Assembly: GCA_946614685.1 (NCBI GenBank)
Contig: CAMOHF010000020.1
Span: 1-9,680 of the forward strand
Direction of reading: 5' to 3'
Source: an uncultured Clostridia bacterium
GTDB lineage: Bacteria > Bacillota > Clostridia > Lachnospirales > Lachnospiraceae
DNA: 9,680 nucleotides
The notes under the pieces: model-generated
What the model was told of the DNA's origin: nothing
Seen by the model: the letters and a program-made list of their open reading frames with translations, nothing else
Databases searched by the model: none
Shown: piece after piece, positions 1 through 6,025 of the stretch
Numbering within the stretch: position 1 is the stretch's first letter
Layout: each line of letters opens with the position of its first letter
Translations under genes and position numbers: made by a program

Positions 1-177
1 GGAACCGCAGCCGTAATCTCTCCCGTAGGCAAGATCGTAGATCAAGGCAAGGAGATCTGCTTCGCAAGCGGTATGGAGGAGATGGGACCTTACACGAAGA
101 AACTGTATGACACGCTTACAGGCATCCAGATGGGCAGAATCGAAGCTCCCGAAGGATGGATCAAGGTGATTGCATAA
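1..177 (+). CDS. ilvE: Branched-chain amino acid aminotransferase, C-terminal fragment
   Basis: The last 58 codons of a PLP-dependent branched-chain aminotransferase (fold type IV), a cytosolic enzyme that transfers amino groups between glutamate and the 2-oxo acids of valine, leucine and isoleucine. The visible part begins GTAAVISPVG, the conserved segment near the PLP phosphate and substrate pocket. It ends with YDTLTGIQMGRIEAPEGW, the C-terminal signature of the IlvE/BCAT group in which a short 'LYDTLTxIQxG' helix is followed by a Trp-containing tail. The stop is TAA at 175-177. The 5' end lies outside the window, so the start, catalytic lysine and promoter cannot be seen. Only one base separates its stop from the next gene's ATG, which implies co-transcription with a glycosyltransferase, an unusual partner. 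The family call is firm; the exact substrate preference is by family. Confidence 0.88.
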   Translation, partial: GTAAVISPVGKIVDQGKEICFASGMEEMGPYTKKLYDTLTGIQMGRIEAPEGWIKVIA

Positions 178-178
178 G

Positions 179-1198
179 ATGAAACTTCTGACGATTACCA
201 TACCCTGTTACAACTCACAGGCATACATGAAAAAGTGCATCGAGCATGCACTTCTCGGCGGAGATGAGGTGGAGATCATCGTAGTTGATGACGGCTCCAC
301 CGATGATACCGCCAAGATCGCAGACGATTATGCCAAGAGATACCCGAACATCGTGAAAGCCATTCACAAAGAGAACGGCGGACACGGTGATGCGGTGTCC
401 TGCGGCATTAAGGCTGCGACAGGTACCTTCTTTAAGGTGTGTGACAGCGATGACTGGCTTGATAAGAAGGCTTTCCCGAAGGTGCTCGATAAGCTTCGCG
501 AGGTACGTGACGCAGGCACCGAGCTCGATATGCTTCTTACCAATTACATTTACGATAAGGTGGGAAGACGATACAAGCGCGTGATGCGTTACACGGATGC
601 GCTTCCCGAGGAGGAGATTCTCTCCTGGGATACGGTGAAACTTCGCTTTAAGCGTCGTCAGTTTGTCATGATGCATTCGGTGATCTACCGGACTGCCATG
701 CTTCAGGAGTTGGGACTTGAGCTTCCCAAACATACCTTCTATGTGGACAACATTTACGTCTTCCAGCCCATGCTTCGTGTGAAGACTTTTATGTTCCTCA
801 ATGTAGACCTGTATCACTATTATATCGGTCGCGAGGGTCAGTCGGTGAACGAAAAGACCATGATCAAGCGCATCGATCAGCAGATCTTTATCAACAAGTA
901 TTTAATTGATTACTTCAGTGAGAATAAGCCGGAGAATCCGGAACTTTACAAGTTCCTCAGAAAGTACGTGGATATGATGATGTGCGTATCATCGGCTTTG
1001 TGCCTGGTCGGAAAGACCAAGGAGCTTTTGGAGAAAAAGCGTGATCTCTGGAAGTATCTGAAGGAAAAAGATAAGAACTTATACAAAGAACTTCGAAGAA
1101 GTCTGCTCGGCGTCTTTATGAACTTCCCGGGTGCACCGGGACGGGCCGTATCCAGACTCTCTTACAGGATCACCCAGAAACTGTTCGGATTCAATTAG
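179..1198 (+). CDS. Family 2 glycosyltransferase (GT-A fold)
   Basis: A 339-residue inverting glycosyltransferase of the GT2 family, expected to move a sugar from a nucleotide sugar to a surface-glycan or lipid acceptor at the inner face of the membrane. The N-terminus MKLLTITIPCYNSQAYM is the first beta strand of the nucleotide-binding domain. VVDDGSTDD (residues 35-43) is the classical nucleotide-binding DDGS motif, and CDSDDW (88-93) is the DXD metal-binding motif. YVDN at 188-191 sits where the acceptor-site acidic motif is expected. The C-terminal third is basic and helical with no clear membrane segment. I chose the ATG at 179 because AGGTGAT (165-171) is a Shine-Dalgarno site seven bases upstream; the in-frame TTG at 170 lies inside that site. 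It starts one base after ilvE, so it is probably translated from the same mRNA. Donor and acceptor cannot be read from the sequence. Confidence 0.9.
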   Translation: MKLLTITIPCYNSQAYMKKCIEHALLGGDEVEIIVVDDGSTDDTAKIADDYAKRYPNIVKAIHKENGGHGDAVSCGIKAATGTFFKVCDSDDWLDKKAFPKVLDKLREVRDAGTELDMLLTNYIYDKVGRRYKRVMRYTDALPEEEILSWDTVKLRFKRRQFVMMHSVIYRTAMLQELGLELPKHTFYVDNIYVFQPMLRVKTFMFLNVDLYHYYIGREGQSVNEKTMIKRIDQQIFINKYLIDYFSENKPENPELYKFLRKYVDMMMCVSSALCLVGKTKELLEKKRDLWKYLKEKDKNLYKELRRSLLGVFMNFPGAPGRAVSRLSYRITQKLFGFN

Positions 1199-1829
1199 CT
1201 TTTTTGGATAACCGCGCAGGAAGCAGATAGACGGCCACATAGAGAATGGCTGCCATTACCACACCGCCCGTAAGGTCGATGACGGAGTGCTGCTTTAAGA
1301 ACAGGGTGGACATAAGAATAAAGACGGAAAGAACGGTTGCGGGAATAAGCAGCCGTTTTTTTCGTGCGGGTCCCGTGGTGTGAAAGAGCGCGATCAGACA
1401 TCCCAGGGTATTAAATACATGCAGGGACGGGAATACATTGGTACAGGTATCCGCTTCGTGCAGACGCTCCACCAGGGAACAGCAAAAATTATCCCGCAGG
1501 GTGATCTGCTCGCGGAGATGAAGGCCGTTGGGCCAGAGTGCACATACGATGAGGAAGATTGTCATACCTGCAAACATAAAGATGCACATACGGATGAACT
1601 CGCTCTTGGAGTAAAAGAATTCGTAGATAAAGACTGCGGGTACAAAAAGAAACCACAGATAGTAAGGTATGATAAAGTACTCGCAGAAGGGAATCATATC
1701 ATCGAGGGGGGAATGGATCACGAAATAGTCCGTGGTCACATGATGCTCGAGCCAGACAAAGCAGGGCATGTAAAACAATGCGTAACAAAACAGCAGCGCG
1801 TGATTGTATTTTTTCCACCATGCTTTCAT
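1191..1829 (-). CDS. PAP2-family membrane phosphatase/phosphotransferase
   Basis: A 212-residue polytopic membrane protein of the PAP2 (type 2 phosphatidic acid phosphatase) superfamily. I see about six hydrophobic segments (near residues 9-27, 48-70, 78-98, 136-150, 159-177 and 185-205). PSLH (134-137) is the C2 motif. H181-S-V-I-D185 is the C3 motif, with the nucleophile-type histidine and its aspartate. The canonical C3 arginine (SRx5H) is missing: S174 is followed by T175, with a lysine at 179. The C1 motif KX6RP is not recognisable; NGLHLRE (101-107) is the nearest candidate. This resembles the Aur1/inositol-phosphotransferase-like branch more than BcrC. A likely substrate is a lipid phosphate or carrier pyrophosphate at the outer membrane face (inference). 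The start has GGAGG nine bases upstream (1839-1843) and a strong promoter. It converges on the preceding glycosyltransferase with an 8-base overlap. Confidence 0.82.
   Translation of the reverse strand: MKAWWKKYNHALLFCYALFYMPCFVWLEHHVTTDYFVIHSPLDDMIPFCEYFIIPYYLWFLFVPAVFIYEFFYSKSEFIRMCIFMFAGMTIFLIVCALWPNGLHLREQITLRDNFCCSLVERLHEADTCTNVFPSLHVFNTLGCLIALFHTTGPARKKRLLIPATVLSVFILMSTLFLKQHSVIDLTGGVVMAAILYVAVYLLPARLSKKAN
1329..1362 (+). terminator. Intrinsic terminator, antisense inside the PAP2 gene
   Basis: Plus-strand ACGGTTGC (1333-1340) pairs with GCAGCCGT (1349-1356). The stem has eight pairs including one G-U wobble, closes on the loop GGGAATAA, and is followed by T residues through 1362 (seven in a row from 1356). 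Preceding A residues (1329-1330, 1332) can extend the stem into the T tract. It lies 134 bases past the stop of the plus-strand glycosyltransferase, which has no hairpin at its own end, so it is the best candidate for ending the ilvE-glycosyltransferase transcript. It is embedded in the oppositely oriented PAP2 reading frame, where the T tract is read as Lys-Lys codons, so chance is possible. Confidence 0.55.
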
Positions 1830-1838
1830 GCAGGCATA

Positions 1839-1843
1839 CCTCC
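1839..1843 (-). promoter_or_regulatory. Ribosome binding site of the PAP2 gene
   Basis: On the minus strand this reads GGAGG, nine bases before the ATG at 1829-1827. An earlier ATG one base after the site (at 1837) is out of frame and quickly stopped, so the later ATG is the start. Confidence 0.75.
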
Positions 1844-1862
1844 GTAAGACGTAAACATTAAC

Positions 1863-1891
1863 ATTATATTGAATGAAACTGGTTTCGTCAA
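1863..1891 (-). promoter_or_regulatory. Sigma-A-type promoter for the PAP2 gene
   Basis: Read on the minus strand: TTGACG (1891-1886), a 17-base spacer, then TATAAT (1868-1863). This is five of six bases for the -35 and six of six for the -10, with ideal spacing. The predicted start of transcription is near 1856, giving a 5' leader of about 27 bases that contains the GGAGG site. The -35 hexamer overlaps one arm (CGTCA, 1886-1890) of an inverted repeat, so a protein bound there would probably repress this promoter. Confidence 0.75.
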
Positions 1892-1914
1892 TTCAAACTG
1901 ACGGGACTTTTTTT
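1883..1914 (+). terminator. Possible weak plus-strand terminator upstream of the ABC operon
   Basis: TTTCGTCA (1883-1890) can pair with TGACGGGA (1899-1906), including two G-U pairs, over an eight-base loop. One C and a run of seven T (1908-1914) follow. If real it would stop plus-strand transcription coming from the glycosyltransferase side before it enters the ABC operon. The stem is weak and the same bases serve as palindrome and PAP2 -35, so this may be a by-product of the operator repeats. Confidence 0.28.
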
Positions 1915-1917
1915 GAT

Positions 1918-1946
1918 CTGTCATTTTATTGTCACATTGGCATGAT
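1918..1946 (+). promoter_or_regulatory. Candidate promoter of the ABC/two-component operon
   Basis: CTGTCA (1918-1923), a 17-base spacer, then CATGAT (1941-1946), each matching consensus at four of six bases. A TGG immediately before the -10 gives an extended TGn element. The start of transcription would be near 1953, leaving a leader of about 55 bases before the ATG at 2008. The match is modest, as expected for a promoter that needs an activator, and the direct TGTCA repeats overlap it. No better sigma-A match is seen in 1892-2000. Confidence 0.38.
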
Positions 1947-1993
1947 AGAGTTACGTCAGAGTCGGGAACAAACGCCCGCATATGAGAATAAAA

Positions 1994-1999
1994 AAGGAG
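1994..1999 (+). promoter_or_regulatory. Ribosome binding site that fixes the ABC ATPase start
   Basis: AAGGAG lies eight bases before the ATG at 2008. The in-frame ATG at 2002 is only two bases away and therefore too close. The open frame extends further upstream to 1873, but that part is the control region and carries no transporter sequence. Confidence 0.8.
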
Positions 2000-2007
2000 A
2001 AATGAAC

Positions 2008-2685
2008 ATGGAAATCTTAAGAGTTGAACATCTGAGCAAGATATACGGAGAGGGAGAGAAGGAGGTTCGCGCAGTGGATGACGTATCCTTCTCGGTGGAA
2101 AAGGGAGAATTCCTCGCGATCATCGGTGCCAGCGGAAGCGGAAAATCCACACTGCTGCATTTGCTCGGCGGTGTTGACCGGCCCACATCCGGCAAGGTGC
2201 TGATCGACGGAGAAGATATCTACGGGCTGAATGATGAAAGCCTGGCTATCTTCCGCAGGAGGCAGGTTGGGCTCATCTATCAGTTCTACAATCTGCTGCC
2301 GGTGCTTACGGCAAAAGAAAACATAACCCTTCCGATGGATCTGGACGGACAGACGCCGGATCCGGAAAAAGTGGAGCGCATCATATCGCAGATGGGACTT
2401 ACGGGAAGGGAGGATCATCTTCCCAATCAGATGTCCGGAGGTCAGCAGCAGCGCGTGGCCATCGGCAGAGCGTTGATCAACGACCCGGCCATCATTCTGG
2501 CGGATGAGCTTACGGGAAATCTGGATCAGAAATCGACGGAGGAAATCGTGGAACTCCTCAGGGTGGCCAACAAGCAGAACAAACAGACGGTGATCGTCAT
2601 CACCCATGATCTTGAGATCGCAAAGCAGGCAGATCGTGTGATCACGATTTCCGACGGCAGGATCGTGAAGGATGAGAGAAACTAG
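2008..2685 (+). CDS. ABC transporter ATP-binding protein (LolD/MacB/BceA type)
   Basis: A 225-residue cytoplasmic ATPase that powers the FtsX-type permease encoded 23 bases downstream. Complete ABC motifs are visible: Walker A GASGSGKST (40-48), Q-loop Q92 in YQFYNLLP, signature MSGGQQQRV (142-150), Walker B IILADE with catalytic Glu167, D-loop NLD (171-173) and switch His200 in ITHD. The closest families (LolD, MacB, BceA) drive mechanotransmission-type or extrusion transporters rather than classic import. One oddity is that the nearly invariant ADEPTGNLD of this group reads ADELTGNLD here, Pro replaced by Leu at 168. The gene is first of a four-gene operon with its response regulator and histidine kinase. 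The start is set by AAGGAG at 1994-1999. A role in antimicrobial-peptide or envelope-stress response is inferred from context. Confidence 0.93.
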   Translation: MEILRVEHLSKIYGEGEKEVRAVDDVSFSVEKGEFLAIIGASGSGKSTLLHLLGGVDRPTSGKVLIDGEDIYGLNDESLAIFRRRQVGLIYQFYNLLPVLTAKENITLPMDLDGQTPDPEKVERIISQMGLTGREDHLPNQMSGGQQQRVAIGRALINDPAIILADELTGNLDQKSTEEIVELLRVANKQNKQTVIVITHDLEIAKQADRVITISDGRIVKDERN

Positions 2686-2708
2686 GAGAGGGAAACGGTG
2701 AGGTAACA

Positions 2709-5348
2709 ATGGACTTTTTAAAGACATTTACGAAAAAGAATATGGCTCGAAACAAAAAGCGTACCGTGGTAACCATCATCGGCGTGATGCTTTCCGCGGC
2801 ACTGATCTGTACGGTTGCCGGTATGAGTGCTTCCTTTATGAAGAGCCTCAGGGAAAACGAGATCAGGACTGTCGGAAGCTTTCATGCGCAGTTTTGCGAT
2901 GTTCCCGCGGATAAGCTTTCTCTGATCACGGAGAATGTCCATGTTGAAGAATACTGTATTACAAGTGCAAACGAGATCGCGTTAAATGAGGCAAGCGAAA
3001 AAGAATCTCTCCCTTTTATCAATCTGGTGAGATTTGATGCGACGGCAAATGACATGCTGGCGGTGCAGCTTACAGAGGGAAGACTTCCGGAAAAAGAGGG
3101 TGAGATCGTAATTCCCGAGCAGATCAACACCATGTGTAACAGTCATCTTGCGGTTGGAGATACGATGCGGCTTCCTGTTGGAAAACGTATGTGGAACGGC
3201 ATGGAGATCGCGTGCTGGTATCCCATCATTACCAAGGACAATGCATCGACCTTCCTGTCGATGATCGAGGAATCGGATCCGGATCTTTACGAAAAATGTA
3301 AGGACACTACACCGGATGAAACATTTGAGATTTATGAAACACGGGAATACAAGGTGACCGGTATTATGACCGAGATGTGTTCCTATGCGAGAAATTACGA
3401 CAATGTATCTCTTCCATGTATCGTATGGAGTGACGATCGGGATTTGACGGACAGTGAAGAACTTGTCTCTGTCTACGTAAGATTTGATGATGTAAAACAT
3501 GCGGATGAATACTGTGATCAGATTCAGGTGTCTTATGATGATGTCAGTGACGGGGTCGCTTACACCAAAACGGATCTGGCACGCTTAAACGGAAGCGTGA
3601 ATGATACCGTAAACCGCACGTTTCAAAGGATAGTACTTGTTATCCTCATTGTGATCGTAAGCATGAGTGTCTTTGTGATCACCAACAGTTTTCGGATTTC
3701 GGTGTCCGAAAAGGAGGGACAGTACGGAATGCTTACCTCCATCGGGGCCACGAAAAAACAGATCAAAAAGACGGTATACGCTGAGGGTGCACTGATCGGA
3801 ATCATAGGTACATTGAGTGGAATTTTGCTCGGAATCCTGGTAATGCTTGCCCTGGTAGCGATTGTGAATTACCTGATGAGCGATCTTTTGTCGATGCATA
3901 TGGTATTTGCCTTCCCCTGGTGGGTAGCGCTTCTGACAGCACTTATGACTGCGATCACTATTTATTTTTCCTGCATGATCCCGGCAAGGGCAGCAGCCAA
4001 GATACCGCCCATTGAAGCGATTCGCGGAAACCGGGATTACAATGCAAAACTTACGGGCAAGAAACTAAAAACGAGCAATATGATCCGAAGATTATTCGGC
4101 GTGGGCGGTGTTATCGCAAGCAAGAACTTAAAGCGGAGCCGCCGCAAGTACCGCACGACGGTGGTATCCCTGGTGCTTGGGGTCGCGGCCTTTGTAGGAC
4201 TGTCTTCCTTCATCAATCTCGGAGAGTCGGCGGTTCGGACACAGTACACCTCCGTGGAATATGATCTCATGGCCAATATGATGCTGAATCCCGAAGTGGT
4301 AGAGAACGGAGTGGAAAAGACGGCTTCAGTCTGGAAGAAAGTGAGCGGACTCCCTCACGTGGACAGACTCTACACCTATCAGTACACGGATTTCTATCTG
4401 TCTGCGGAAGCATACGGTTCCGAGGAAGTCTGGAATGATCCCGAAGGACAGTTTTCCTTAGGTGTGGTTTTAATGTCGGATGAGGATTTTCGCGAATACG
4501 CAAAGAAGGTCGGCGTAAAGGAAAAAGACATGGAAAATGCCGTGATCCTTGCGGACGATTATACGGAATACGGAGAGAAGACGAAGATCTACCGGCTGAC
4601 CAATCTGTCGGAGGGGGATTCCTTCCACGGCGAACTCGAAGTGTCGGAGAACGGAGATTTAGCCCGCAAGCCGATGGATCTTACGGTAGCAAAGGTGACG
4701 GATGTACATCCCATCGGTTATGAAACCCTGTACGGTGGGAACAGAGGCTTGATCGCTGTACCGGCAAGCCGTTTTGCCGCATACAGTTTCCCTGAGCAGT
4801 CCGGGGCCTTTATTAAATCGGACGATGCGGAGGCTGCAGAGACCGAGATTACAGATCTGATGCTGACGGATGAGACGTACGGTCTTCAGGTGTATGTATA
4901 CAACCTGAAGGAAGAATCGTCGCAGATGAAACGAGTGCTGATCACGGTCAGCATCTTCCTTTATGGCTTTGTAATTGTGATCACATTGATCGGTGTGACC
5001 AATGTTATAAACACAATCTCCACGGATATGAATTTCAGGGCGAGAGAATTTGCCATGTTAAAATCCGTGGGTATGAGCGGACGGGAGTTTAACCGCATGA
5101 TACGGCTTGAGAGCCTGATGTACGGAGCAAAGTCTTTGGCCATCGGCCTTCCCATCGGTGTGCTGATCGCATACGCGCTTAACAAAGCTTTTTCCGGATC
5201 CTTCGAGGTAGCGTTTCAACTGCCGCTTGTATCGATGCTGATCTCCGTGCTTGCCGTGGCGTTGATCGTCGGCTTTACAATGCATTTGTCACTTGTTAAA
5301 ATAAACAGACAGAACATTATCGAAACGATCAGAAAACAGACCCTATAG
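2709..5348 (+). CDS. FtsX-type ABC transporter permease with two large extracellular domains
   Basis: An 879-residue permease, partner of the preceding ATPase. Eight membrane segments are apparent (about 18-39, 306-327, 360-386, 404-427, 483-503, 742-766, 803-827 and 838-860). They form two repeats of TM, large extracellular domain, then three TMs. The halves begin alike (KKNMARNKKRTVVTIIG near 9-25; SKNLKRSRRKYRTTVV near 471-486), showing internal duplication. FtsX hallmarks include EGQYGMLTSIGATKKQI (336-352), PPIEAIRG (433-440) and, in the second half, REFAMLKSVGMSGREF. The extracellular domains span about 42-305 and 504-741. The first carries eight cysteines (63, 83, 143, 169, 197, 224, 237, 269) and the second none. 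This differs from BceB, which has ten TMs and one extracellular domain, and is nearer to MacB/LolC doubled. GGTGAGGT (2697-2704) precedes the ATG by four bases. Export or release of membrane-associated peptides is inferred. Confidence 0.92.
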   Translation: MDFLKTFTKKNMARNKKRTVVTIIGVMLSAALICTVAGMSASFMKSLRENEIRTVGSFHAQFCDVPADKLSLITENVHVEEYCITSANEIALNEASEKESLPFINLVRFDATANDMLAVQLTEGRLPEKEGEIVIPEQINTMCNSHLAVGDTMRLPVGKRMWNGMEIACWYPIITKDNASTFLSMIEESDPDLYEKCKDTTPDETFEIYETREYKVTGIMTEMCSYARNYDNVSLPCIVWSDDRDLTDSEELVSVYVRFDDVKHADEYCDQIQVSYDDVSDGVAYTKTDLARLNGSVNDTVNRTFQRIVLVILIVIVSMSVFVITNSFRISVSEKEGQYGMLTSIGATKKQIKKTVYAEGALIGIIGTLSGILLGILVMLALVAIVNYLMSDLLSMHMVFAFPWWVALLTALMTAITIYFSCMIPARAAAKIPPIEAIRGNRDYNAKLTGKKLKTSNMIRRLFGVGGVIASKNLKRSRRKYRTTVVSLVLGVAAFVGLSSFINLGESAVRTQYTSVEYDLMANMMLNPEVVENGVEKTASVWKKVSGLPHVDRLYTYQYTDFYLSAEAYGSEEVWNDPEGQFSLGVVLMSDEDFREYAKKVGVKEKDMENAVILADDYTEYGEKTKIYRLTNLSEGDSFHGELEVSENGDLARKPMDLTVAKVTDVHPIGYETLYGGNRGLIAVPASRFAAYSFPEQSGAFIKSDDAEAAETEITDLMLTDETYGLQVYVYNLKEESSQMKRVLITVSIFLYGFVIVITLIGVTNVINTISTDMNFRAREFAMLKSVGMSGREFNRMIRLESLMYGAKSLAIGLPIGVLIAYALNKAFSGSFEVAFQLPLVSMLISVLAVALIVGFTMHLSLVKINRQNIIETIRKQTL

Positions 5349-5356
5349 GAGAATAT

Positions 5357-6025
5357 ATGAGACTGAATGCAATCTTGGTGGAAGACAGCCCCATGATCAT
5401 CAAGGGGCTGGAATATACAATGGAACAGGCAGGATACGATGTCAGTATATTTATATCTTTCGAGCATGCGAAAAAACACTTGTATGACAAGGCATATGAC
5501 ATCGCGATCTTAGACGTCAACCTCCCGGACGGTAACGGATTTGACCTGTGCAGGCTGATCAAGGAGGATTTAAAGATCCCCGTGATCTTCCTTACGGCCA
5601 AGGACACGGAAAACGACGTGGTGAAGGGATTTGATGTGGGCGGAGATGATTACATCATCAAGCCCTTCCGCAACAAGGAGCTGATCTCCCGCATGAACAA
5701 TGCGCTGAAGAAATCGGGCAAGGATCAGAGAAAACTCCGCATCGGCGATGTGGAACTTTCCGCGGACGAAAGCCGCGTATATGTAAAGGGAGAGGAACTT
5801 TCGCTCTCTCCCCTGGAGTTTAAGATTCTGCTTACCCTGTGCCAGAATGCCGGACATACCATGACAAGGGAAGTGCTGCTTGAGCGGATCTGGGATGCTG
5901 CAGGAAACTTCGTGGAGGATAATACTCTGACGGTTTATATCCGCAGAATACGCGGAAAACTCGGCGACTCGGACATCATACAGACCATCAAGGGTGTCGG
6001 ATACAGGGTGGATGCAAATGCATAA
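5357..6025 (+). CDS. OmpR/PhoB-family response regulator
   Basis: A 222-residue cytoplasmic transcription regulator. The receiver domain (about 1-118) has acidic pocket E9-D10, phosphoacceptor D53 in ILDVNLPDG, switch T80 in FLTAKD, and K102 in IIKPF: all key residues are present. The C-terminal winged-helix domain (about 125-222) shows the OmpR pattern SLSPLEFKILLTL, then the recognition region NTLTVYIRRIRGKLG and the wing IQTIKGVGYRV. AGGAG (5347-5351) overlaps the permease stop codon and sits five bases before the ATG, so translation is tightly coupled to the transporter. It overlaps the following kinase gene by eight bases, so the two form a cognate pair. The probable target is the operon's own control region (1875-1958); this is inference. 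Confidence 0.95.
   Translation: MRLNAILVEDSPMIIKGLEYTMEQAGYDVSIFISFEHAKKHLYDKAYDIAILDVNLPDGNGFDLCRLIKEDLKIPVIFLTAKDTENDVVKGFDVGGDDYIIKPFRNKELISRMNNALKKSGKDQRKLRIGDVELSADESRVYVKGEELSLSPLEFKILLTLCQNAGHTMTREVLLERIWDAAGNFVEDNTLTVYIRRIRGKLGDSDIIQTIKGVGYRVDANA
6004..6011 (+). promoter_or_regulatory. Ribosome binding site that fixes the histidine kinase start
   Basis: AGGGTGG within 6004-6011 lies six bases before the ATG at 6018. The in-frame ATG at 6012 would be in contact with it, and the GTG at 5994 has no site. The kinase therefore begins MHNESKKERY, followed directly by its first membrane segment. Confidence 0.6.

Larger units (their letters stand above)
1875..1958. promoter_or_regulatory. 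Repeat-rich divergent control region, candidate response-regulator operator
   Basis: Between the divergent PAP2 and ABC genes I see GAAAC-TG-GTTTC (1875-1886), and directly joined to it CGTCA-N8-TGACG (1886-1903). TGTCA then occurs twice as a direct repeat (1919-1923 and 1930-1934) with 11-base spacing, about one helical turn, and CGTCA appears again at 1954-1958. OmpR-family regulators typically bind direct repeats with 10-11 base periodicity, and the operon encodes such a regulator, so autoregulation from here is a reasonable inference. The TGTCA repeats overlap the candidate plus-strand -35 and the CGTCA palindrome overlaps the PAP2 -35. Binding has not been shown. Confidence 0.4.

Noticed and set aside
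215..817. Minus-strand open frame (200 codons) opposite the first glycosyltransferase
   Set aside because: It lies fully antisense to a well-supported GT2 gene and has no recognisable protein features.
1199..1206. T-run immediately after the first glycosyltransferase stop as a terminator
   Set aside because: No stable stem precedes it; the hairpin at 1333-1356 is a much better candidate.
1380..1847. Plus-strand open frame (155 codons) opposite the PAP2 gene
   Set aside because: It starts with GTG, lies just after the candidate terminator, has no domain, and is the mirror of a convincing membrane protein with its own promoter and ribosome site.
1869..1914. Attenuator with alternative antiterminator (TTGAATGAAAC / GTTTC...ATTCAA) and terminator hairpins
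   Set aside because: The two pairings are mutually exclusive and attractive, but no plus-strand promoter is visible upstream of 1869 and the likely operon promoter starts after the T tract, near 1953.
1873..2007. N-terminal extension of the ABC ATPase from the ATG at 1873
   Set aside because: The extra 45 residues do not resemble the family. They cover promoter and repeat sequences, and AAGGAG points to the ATG at 2008.
2017..2727. Long minus-strand open frame (236 codons) opposite the ABC ATPase
   Set aside because: The plus strand encodes a complete ABC ATPase with every motif. The antisense product shows no recognisable domain and no good ribosome site, so it is a shadow of codon bias.
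5761..5812. Two adjacent hairpins in the response-regulator gene (CGCGG/CCGCG and GGGAGAG/CTCTCCC)
   Set aside because: They lie within conserved coding sequence, lack a T tract and have no gene boundary nearby; probably chance.
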